Shown: positions 58,051 through 64,000 of the stretch, piece after piece | How positions within the stretch are numbered: position 1 is the first letter of the stretch | Layout: every line of letters starts with the position of its first letter | DNA from: Anaerolineales bacterium | GTDB lineage: Bacteria; Chloroflexota; Anaerolineae; Anaerolineales; UBA11858 | DNA: 64,000 nucleotides | Direction of reading: 5' to 3' | Assembly (NCBI GenBank): GCA_028278545.1 | Contig: JANQED010000165.1 | Location: 162,037-226,036, forward strand | Made by a program: the position numbers and the translations under genes | The notes under the pieces: model-generated | Seen by the model: the letters and a program-made list of their open reading frames with translations, nothing else | Told to the model about the DNA's origin: nothing | The model's database searches: none

Positions 58051-59988
58051 CTAGGGTCGGTCGATGCGGGGAACGAACCAAAAGCCATGAGCCACATCGG
58101 TATTTTGGGTTGTAGCGACCGTCTTTAAGATGAATTGCACCGTTTCGCCTGCCAGGGACGATAAATCTATGCTGATATAAGTGGCCTCACCGTCGAAGGT
58201 CTCTTCCCACTCCCAATCGGCCTTGGTTTGGATATCGCCGTCGGAATCTTTGTAGAGCAATTGAAAATCGAGACTGCACCCAGCCATATCAGCCATGCAG
58301 CCGACCGCAGCTTTGAACCTGTCCCCGTTTTGAACCACGAGTTCAGGGAAAGTTCCTTGGATCCAGGCGTAACGCTGTTCGTACGGGTGTACCCAAAGGG
58401 TTCGCTCATCATCCTGGCGATGCTCCATATTAGGGTCAACGACCAAAGTGACGAAGCCCTGCCCGGATGTCGTTGATCCTGGACAGGCAATGGTGGTGCT
58501 CTTCGTCTCGCCATCGCTTTCCCAAAAACTCTTCCAGGTCGCGTCGCAATAGTTGAGGGCGAAGTCGTACGCAAAAGCTTCATCAGGTTTCACCACGTTG
58601 ATCTCTATGGGGATCAAGCCGCGTTTGGTCTCTCCCAGGCCAAACCAGTACCCCTGGCTGTCGTGTAGAACCCAATATCCGGTATATGTGCCCACCTCAT
58701 CGGGCGCAGTGAATACGACCGAAATATCCCCTGTTTCACCGGGTGAGGCCTCCTCGGTGAGGGCAGTGGTTTCTTTAGCCCCCATGAGGTCACCATCTGA
58801 ATAGGCAATGCTGTAAGATGTTGTCCATACACAGGTGCCGATATTTTTCAGTCGCCAGGTTTTGGTGAATTGCGCGCCAGGCGGAATCCCAGCGCCCTCG
58901 CTGACGGTCACGTGGGCGACGAAATCCGCCATATTACAGTTTAGATCGACTGTTGACCCTGCTCCTACGCCGGACTTGGAATAATCGAGCGCTGATGTAG
59001 GTGTTGGGGAAGGCGTAATCGTAGGCGTCAGGGTCGGTGTGGGGGAGGGAATAATATCGCCAGTGCGTTGGACCGCTTGTGAGACTTGCGAGGCAATTTC
59101 CTGAGCTTCTGGGCTTAGCTCTGCCCCCCTGGTTTCCAGATGAAAATGATAGCTGATATCGTCGATGCTGTCGCCGAAGAATACAATCTTATCTTTACCA
59201 TCTTGAACCAAAACATGCTTGGGAATTTCTTGTTCGAGCAAAGTGGCGAACCCCCGAACCTCGATTTCGCCATCTGGCAGGCTGGCACCTAATTCGGTAT
59301 TCTCCCAAAGAAATTTGTATTGGATGTTTAGGGTTGTTTCACCTCTCGAAAGTTTGACCGTTTTTGATGCGAATCCGCCTGTGCTGGTGATACTCCCTGC
59401 TGAGGCAACGGTCAGCGACCACTCGCTTGGATAATTGAAGGAAAGACGATAAGTATCGTCGGTGAATGTCAGCGTCGTGGATCGTGGCGTGAGTGTGGCC
59501 GAGGGCAACAACGTCGGAGTAGGGGTCATCGTCTCGCTGATTTGATTTTCTTTCAGGTGGGTGGTGCTCGAGACCTCGCTTATTTGCCCAAATGCGTCCA
59601 CCTGGCCTTCCCAGGCGAAATCCATAGCGTGGTTGGTGACCAATAGGGTGTAAATGGTGTTTTCCAGGGCTACGATGGGGAAAATCACCGAAATCGACCA
59701 GTCTCCAGAGGTGTATTGATATGCGGATGACCCTACTACCCCCTCTGGTGTGATCGATGCCTCACTCCAGGCACCTTCTTTCGTTGGAACGAATAAACCA
59801 AAATGATCGCGGATGTAGACCATGCCGACATCCCGGGCAGCCTGAGGGCTGTCAATCATGGTCATGGCATCAGAGGCGTCTGTTTCCGTGTCAGCCCCCC
59901 CGGAAAAGGGGAATTTGCATCCACTTATAACCAAAATCCCCGTCAGGATCATGATTATGAGAATAAGTTTGTGTAGTGACTGAGACAT
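58051..59988 (-). CDS. lipoprotein with NBR1-type Ig-like domain
   Basis: A 645-residue secreted lipoprotein. The lipobox is LVISGC near residue 24. Residues 25-330 contain two alpha/beta segments separated by Thr/Pro/Ser linkers (TPTPTL; SPTPTLTPTITPSPTPTS). Residues about 345-465 are the NBR1 Ig-like domain (FTKTWRLKNIGTCVW, then GTYTGYWVLHDSQGYWFG), common in Chloroflexota surface proteins. The C-terminal 160 residues form a further beta-rich domain. It likely displays domains on the cell surface; ligand unknown. Convergent with the previous gene; no clear terminator in the 107 bases between them. Confidence 0.85.
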   Translation of the reverse strand: MSQSLHKLILIIMILTGILVISGCKFPFSGGADTETDASDAMTMIDSPQAARDVGMVYIRDHFGLFVPTKEGAWSEASITPEGVVGSSAYQYTSGDWSISVIFPIVALENTIYTLLVTNHAMDFAWEGQVDAFGQISEVSSTTHLKENQISETMTPTPTLLPSATLTPRSTTLTFTDDTYRLSFNYPSEWSLTVASAGSITSTGGFASKTVKLSRGETTLNIQYKFLWENTELGASLPDGEIEVRGFATLLEQEIPKHVLVQDGKDKIVFFGDSIDDISYHFHLETRGAELSPEAQEIASQVSQAVQRTGDIIPSPTPTLTPTITPSPTPTSALDYSKSGVGAGSTVDLNCNMADFVAHVTVSEGAGIPPGAQFTKTWRLKNIGTCVWTTSYSIAYSDGDLMGAKETTALTEEASPGETGDISVVFTAPDEVGTYTGYWVLHDSQGYWFGLGETKRGLIPIEINVVKPDEAFAYDFALNYCDATWKSFWESDGETKSTTIACPGSTTSGQGFVTLVVDPNMEHRQDDERTLWVHPYEQRYAWIQGTFPELVVQNGDRFKAAVGCMADMAGCSLDFQLLYKDSDGDIQTKADWEWEETFDGEATYISIDLSSLAGETVQFILKTVATTQNTDVAHGFWFVPRIDRP

Positions 59989-60123
59989 GTTTACCTCTGA
60001 AGCCTTCGCGCCCAGATTGCAACTGTCCCTATTTTATCCTTACTTTCATATTTGCGAATTTTCATCATGAATCAAATCGCCACCCGAGGATGGATGGCGA
60101 AGTTATGTTCAGGCTAATCCAGT

Positions 60124-60486
60124 TTATTGCGGCCTCAATCGCGCTGCCAGGTCTTTCAACTGCTTGAACCCCACAGGTTTAAGTAATATCAGATCGGCAG
60201 TATCGTCGAGTTCATCGGCCAAGCGATTGTCAGCGGTCGCGACGATCACGCGGATATCTACCAGCCGCTCATCCGAGCGGATATAATTCAATATATCCGT
60301 GCCTTTGATATGAGGGATGTGGAGATCCAGAATCACGATAGCCGGGGTGACTTCAGCCAGGCGCCGCTTGGCGGTTTCACCATCATAGATGACTTCAGCT
60401 TTGTAGTCGGCCTCTTCAAGCGCCTCAGCAAAGGCCTGTGCCAAGTTCCTATCGTCTTCGATGACGAAAGCGGTTAGTTGATCCAT
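60124..60486 (-). CDS. stand-alone response regulator receiver domain
   Basis: A 120-residue CheY-like protein. Acidic pair in VIEDD (about residue 8), the phospho-acceptor Asp in VILDLHIP near residue 54, the Thr in IVATADN and the Lys in LLKPVGF near 107 are all present. There is no output domain, so it acts through protein partners. The membrane sensor at the right edge of the window may be a histidine kinase but is more than 3 kb away. The gap 60487-60734 to the transporter holds no gene I can support. Confidence 0.88.
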   Translation of the reverse strand: MDQLTAFVIEDDRNLAQAFAEALEEADYKAEVIYDGETAKRRLAEVTPAIVILDLHIPHIKGTDILNYIRSDERLVDIRVIVATADNRLADELDDTADLILLKPVGFKQLKDLAARLRPQ

Positions 60487-60734
60487 GGTTTTGTTGGATA
60501 TTTACTCGGTAAAACGAATGTTAGTTGGGAATGGCTTATTCTGCTTCCCCGTACGGATAAGGGTTTACCATATCAGCACAAATGATAATGGAAGATGGAG
60601 AAAATAGCACCTTTCATTTTTGTTATGTTGGTCAGGCCGATCGAAAGAGCGTGGTAATATCGTTGAAATCTCTTCTCAAAGCAAAATGAACTGCTCGGCA
60701 AGCCGCTTTGGTTTGGGATTTCAACATTGACTAC

Positions 60735-62036
60735 ATGGCCGTGCAACAAGAGAAAAGACAGTCCCTGCAAATAGATATATTTTATGGGTTGAGCACCCTG
60801 GGCACATCAGCGTTAGGCTTTATTGTTGCCAGCTGGTTGCTTTATTTTTATATTCCACCCGATGGGGATCCTCTGGTCCCGGTTGCACTATTTGGCACGG
60901 CTGTTTTTGTTGGGAGAGCAGTCAGTGCCATGATTATACCCTACATTGGTTATCTGTCAGATAACACCCACAGCCGTTGGGGGCGACGTCTGCCCTATAT
61001 GTTCGTTGCTGCACTGCCGGCTGTCGTGGTTTTTATTTTCCTTTGGAAACCCCCGCAGCAATCGGAGACGATCTTGAATCTGCTTTATTTAGGGATCATG
61101 GCAGTCATTTACTGGATCGCCGCGGCTTTCTACCAGGTACCGTACCAGGCGCTGCTGCCTGAAATTGCCGCCACTGACCGCCATCGAATAAGAATATCCG
61201 CCTGGCAGTCTGGATTTCTGTTGATCGGAATGATGCTGGGCGGTTTAGCAGGGTTGCTCATTGAGAAGATGGATTTCTTCATCACGATGGTGATCTATGC
61301 CGTGGCTGCTCTGCCATTGCTGTATCTGCCCTTTTTGGTGCTGCGTGAAAGCCCAGATCGACGAGTGCGGGTTGCGCAGCGGATGGGATTCTGGGAGAGC
61401 CTATCGATTGCCTTTAAGAACCGGGCTTTTTTGTCCTTTGCCGCCGTCTGGGCGCTCTATTTGATGACTACCACTCTGGTACAATCTTCTGTGCCCTTCA
61501 TTGTGACTGAGGTGTGCTTGCTCGATGAATCAGATACGATCCTGATCTATATCCCAGGGGTTTTGGCATCGCTGGCCTGGTATCCGGTGGTGACTTGGCT
61601 TGCCAACCGGTGGGGAAAGTGGAGGGTCTTTGCAGGATCGATTTTGGCATCAGCTCTTATCTTTCCGGGTACCATGCTTATGGGTGGCTGGTACCTGATA
61701 TCCTTGAAGACACAGTGCGTTTCCTGGGCCATACTCCAGGCCATTGCGATTTCGGGGGTAGTTGTGCTCTCGTCTACTTTTGTCGCTGAAATAACTGACC
61801 GAGACCAGGGTCTGACTGGTCAACGCCGGGAAGGGGTGTACTTTGCGGTCATGAAAGTGCTTGATCAATTCTTCTCAGGTGTGGCGGTGCTGATGCTGCC
61901 GATCATCTTGTTACTCGGGCGGAGTCATTTGCCCCCACAAGGGGCTTTAGGCGTGCGTATGACGGGAGTGGTAGCGGGTATGTTGATGTTGTTGGGCTTC
62001 TTGTTATTCACTCGTTATCCAAATCAGCCAAGTTGA
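60735..62036 (+). CDS. GPH-family (MelB-like) sodium/sugar symporter
   Basis: A 433-residue transporter with 12 predicted helices. The family loop motif is DNTHSRWGRRLPYMF near residue 80. Family members carry glycosides, pentosides and hexuronides with cations, but many bacterial paralogues have no known substrate. The ATG at 60735 has no clear ribosome site; a TTG at 60708 is possible. It is followed six bases later by a class II terpene cyclase-like gene, an odd pairing that hints at a shared pathway or mere adjacency. Confidence 0.85.
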   Translation: MAVQQEKRQSLQIDIFYGLSTLGTSALGFIVASWLLYFYIPPDGDPLVPVALFGTAVFVGRAVSAMIIPYIGYLSDNTHSRWGRRLPYMFVAALPAVVVFIFLWKPPQQSETILNLLYLGIMAVIYWIAAAFYQVPYQALLPEIAATDRHRIRISAWQSGFLLIGMMLGGLAGLLIEKMDFFITMVIYAVAALPLLYLPFLVLRESPDRRVRVAQRMGFWESLSIAFKNRAFLSFAAVWALYLMTTTLVQSSVPFIVTEVCLLDESDTILIYIPGVLASLAWYPVVTWLANRWGKWRVFAGSILASALIFPGTMLMGGWYLISLKTQCVSWAILQAIAISGVVVLSSTFVAEITDRDQGLTGQRREGVYFAVMKVLDQFFSGVAVLMLPIILLLGRSHLPPQGALGVRMTGVVAGMLMLLGFLLFTRYPNQPS

Positions 62037-62042
62037 GTAAAT

Positions 62043-63632
62043 ATGAGAGACGGGGAACGGTATAGAATGGATCTTCTATCGCAGGTGAAGGGTTTGCTCA
62101 AAGACATTGGGCCAGGCCGGATGGAAAGCACTTCGTACGATACTGCCTGGATTGGCAGACTCGTTGAGTTGGATGAACCTATCGGTTTTCAAGCCATTGA
62201 GTGGTTGCGAGAGCATCAACTTCCTGATGGAGGGTGGGGAGCCAGAGAATTCCAATATCATCATGACCGTCTGATCTGTACCCTGGCTGCAATATCTGCG
62301 CTGGGGAGATGGGGTGATGACCGGGACCGCACCCGTTTGGATCGGGCGCGCCTGGCTTTAGATCAAGCCGCCAGGGGCCTCAGTGCAGACATGGTCGGAG
62401 AGACAATTGGATTCGAAATGATCGGCCCAAGTTTATTGCAAGAAGTGAATGAGTTGGGAATCCTTCGACGAAAGAAGGATACGCGTCTGAACGAGTTGCT
62501 TTTCCCTGGACGATACACCCAGAATATGGCTCTGGTCAAAGAAAATTCGAAAAGAAGACAGAATAGCCTGCTGGGAAGGTTAATGAGTGGCCGCGCTGCG
62601 AAGCTGGAGGCACTACCAAAAGGGCGCATCAATCGCCATTATACCCATGCCTTTTCTGCCGAAATGGCTGGCACGGATGGAATTCATGTCCTGGACCTGG
62701 AGCATTTGCAGGAATCTAACGGCTCGGTGGGGCATAGCCCGTCAGCGACGGCTCATTTTGCTCTATATGGGGATAAAGGTGATGCATCTGCCCTGGCGTA
62801 TTTGCGCAGGATAGCGCAGCGTCAAGGCGCTGATGGAGGCATCCCTGATGTGGCTCCTTTCGATGTTTTCGAGCGCGGCTGGACGCTTTGGAACCTTGCC
62901 CTCATAGAAGAGTTAGATGAGGAGGTGCTGAAACTCGCCCAACGACATCTGGATTTTCTCGAAGCGGGTTGGCATCCTGGAAAGGGCATCGGTTTCGCGG
63001 TTGATTACACCCCCAAGGACAGCGACTGCACCAGCCTGACTTTCGAGGTGTTAACCCACTTTGGGCGCACGCTTGATGTAGAGGCACTTCTTCATTATGA
63101 GGAGGGGGAATATTTTCGATGTTTTGCTCACGAGTCGAATCCCTCCATCAGTGTCAATATCCATACGCTAGGAGGGCTGCGTAAGGCCGGGTTCGAGTCT
63201 GAGCATCCAGCAGTTCAGAAGATCGCTTCTTTTATGCGGTGTACCCGGTTCGCAGAGAGCTTCTGGTTTGACAAATGGCATGCTTCGCCCTATTACCCGA
63301 CTGCTCACGCCATCATCGTGGGGAATGGTTATATCGATGATTTGATAGAACCCGCGGTCAATTGGCTGCTGGATACGCAAAATGCAGATGGATCTTGGGG
63401 ATATTATCTCCCCACCGCAGAGGAGACAGCGTATAGCCTGCAAGCCTTACTGGTGTTCAAACGTAGTGGCAAATCCGTCCCAAAGGATATAATTAATCGT
63501 GGGCTGACGTGGCTGCAAGAGCACATGCAGCCTCCGTACCCGCCGCTGTGGATTGGGAAATGCCTCTATACACCGACTTTGGTCATCCGTTCGGCAATAT
63601 TTAGCGCCCTGATGCTTGGGGCGCAGGAGTAG
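62043..63632 (+). CDS. class II terpene cyclase-like protein (prenyltransferase/squalene oxidase repeats)
   Basis: A 529-residue alpha-alpha-barrel protein. The N-terminal STSYDTAWIGRL (about 29-40) is typical of class II diterpene cyclases. QW-like repeats are QLPDGGWG (59-66) and QNADGSWGYYL. The proton-donor site, where diterpene cyclases have DxDD, reads DSDCT at 326-330; this keeps the first and catalytic Asp but has Cys next, as in oxidosqualene cyclases. No class I DDxxD motif is seen. It may cyclise a polyprenyl diphosphate or other isoprenoid. An internal ATG at 62067 with GGGGA nine bases before it is an alternative start. Confidence 0.82.
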   Translation: MRDGERYRMDLLSQVKGLLKDIGPGRMESTSYDTAWIGRLVELDEPIGFQAIEWLREHQLPDGGWGAREFQYHHDRLICTLAAISALGRWGDDRDRTRLDRARLALDQAARGLSADMVGETIGFEMIGPSLLQEVNELGILRRKKDTRLNELLFPGRYTQNMALVKENSKRRQNSLLGRLMSGRAAKLEALPKGRINRHYTHAFSAEMAGTDGIHVLDLEHLQESNGSVGHSPSATAHFALYGDKGDASALAYLRRIAQRQGADGGIPDVAPFDVFERGWTLWNLALIEELDEEVLKLAQRHLDFLEAGWHPGKGIGFAVDYTPKDSDCTSLTFEVLTHFGRTLDVEALLHYEEGEYFRCFAHESNPSISVNIHTLGGLRKAGFESEHPAVQKIASFMRCTRFAESFWFDKWHASPYYPTAHAIIVGNGYIDDLIEPAVNWLLDTQNADGSWGYYLPTAEETAYSLQALLVFKRSGKSVPKDIINRGLTWLQEHMQPPYPPLWIGKCLYTPTLVIRSAIFSALMLGAQE

Positions 63633-63637
63633 ACCCT

Positions 63638-64000
63638 ATGCTGGAAGCCGTCCGCCGCTTTGTCGAAGTCCCTTCAATCGATCCTGATGACGAGCGACGA
63701 GCCATCAATCTAAATGTCCTCATCTTTGGGTTGAGTATATTCGATGTTTTAGCGATCTTTTTGGTCAGTGGATTTATGATTGCTAAGGTAGAGGGATGGC
63801 AGGGCTTAATCTCAACCTTCTGGAGCGCGTTGACCTTTTTGGTGGTCATGATCGTGTTGTACTGGGTGAATCGCAGGGGCCATGTTCTCCTGGCCAGTTC
63901 CCTATTCGTACTGACATTGACCATAGCCATCACTACTGCCAGCGTGGAAACCGTAGGCAGTGGAGAGACGCAATTCTATTTTATGATCCCGGTGTTGATC
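63638..64000 (+). CDS. membrane sensor protein, 5' part only
   Basis: The frame is open to the window edge (121 codons). ATG at 63638 follows AGGAG eight bases upstream. The first 25 residues are soluble (FVEVPSIDPDDERRAINLNV), then three to four hydrophobic segments (VLIFGLSIFDVLAIFLVSGFM; ALTFLVVMIVLYWV; VLLASSLFVLTLTIAITT) end near FYFMIPVLI. This resembles N-terminal membrane sensor regions of chloroflexal PAS/GGDEF or histidine kinase proteins. The output domain lies outside the window. Confidence 0.65.
   Translation, partial: MLEAVRRFVEVPSIDPDDERRAINLNVLIFGLSIFDVLAIFLVSGFMIAKVEGWQGLISTFWSALTFLVVMIVLYWVNRRGHVLLASSLFVLTLTIAITTASVETVGSGETQFYFMIPVLI

Overview
The window looks like a chromosomal segment of an anaerobic or facultative member of the Chloroflexota (Anaerolineae-like). 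This is inferred from the gene mix: a NuoI-type ferredoxin subunit, a PSP1/RicT protein, a fused 2-oxoacid:ferredoxin oxidoreductase, a tungsten aldehyde oxidoreductase, UroD-type methyltransferases with a corrinoid protein, a stressosome with cyclic-di-GMP output, NBR1-type lipoproteins and a class II terpene cyclase-like protein. No marker gene proves the taxon. I see no phage, insertion sequence or CRISPR array.

Layout. 1-3.9 kb: housekeeping genes (nuoI tail, Mrp Fe-S carrier, RicT-like protein, M20 amidohydrolase). 4.0-5.4 kb: a secreted Asp/Asn-rich repeat protein with its own promoter. 5.5-9.9 kb: a GntR regulator with KorAB, then an ArsR-type autoregulator with a clear promoter and operator. 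10.1-12.1 kb: two small genes, a cysteine-containing sigma factor and tRNA-Arg(UCG). 12.3-37.0 kb: a large catabolic island. It has a divergent FGGY kinase and IclR regulator, then about 20 co-directional genes: a complete Dpp/Opp-type ABC importer, D-amino-acid-type deacylase, D-threonine aldolase-like enzyme, NanA/DapA aldolase, sialidase-fold protein, three UroD-family proteins plus a corrinoid protein, aldehyde:ferredoxin oxidoreductase, SDR, 2-hydroxyacid dehydrogenase and KDPG aldolase. 37.0-38.1 kb: a small protein and heme oxygenase. 38.4-48.6 kb: a stressosome operon (RsbR-RsbS-RsbT, HATPase, RsbX-like phosphatase) followed by two GGDEF proteins, an HD-GYP protein, a PAS/PP2C/HATPase fusion and RsbV, preceded by a sigma-54-like promoter. 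48.6-56.3 kb (minus strand): an unusual operon combining GTP cyclohydrolase II, RibD-type reductase, a PTPS/QueD-like protein, an MDR dehydrogenase, glycosyltransferase, methyltransferase, a flippase-like protein and a CDP-alcohol phosphotransferase. 56.5-64 kb: a glycosidase-like lipoprotein, an NBR1-domain lipoprotein, a receiver protein, a GPH transporter, a class II cyclase-like protein and the start of a membrane sensor.

How genes may work together. The catabolic island appears to import an oligopeptide- or glycoconjugate-like substrate, remove acyl and possibly methyl groups, split the carbon skeleton by aldolases and oxidise aldehydes to acids with ferredoxin; the substrate is unknown. 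The stressosome operon would convert a partner-switch decision into c-di-GMP synthesis and breakdown. One of its PAS domains carries FixL-like heme residues and it lies next to heme oxygenase. The minus-strand operon looks like a route to a glycosylated, methylated and possibly lipid-linked pterin- or riboflavin-precursor-derived molecule. It and the UroD/corrinoid island are the best candidates for undescribed biology.
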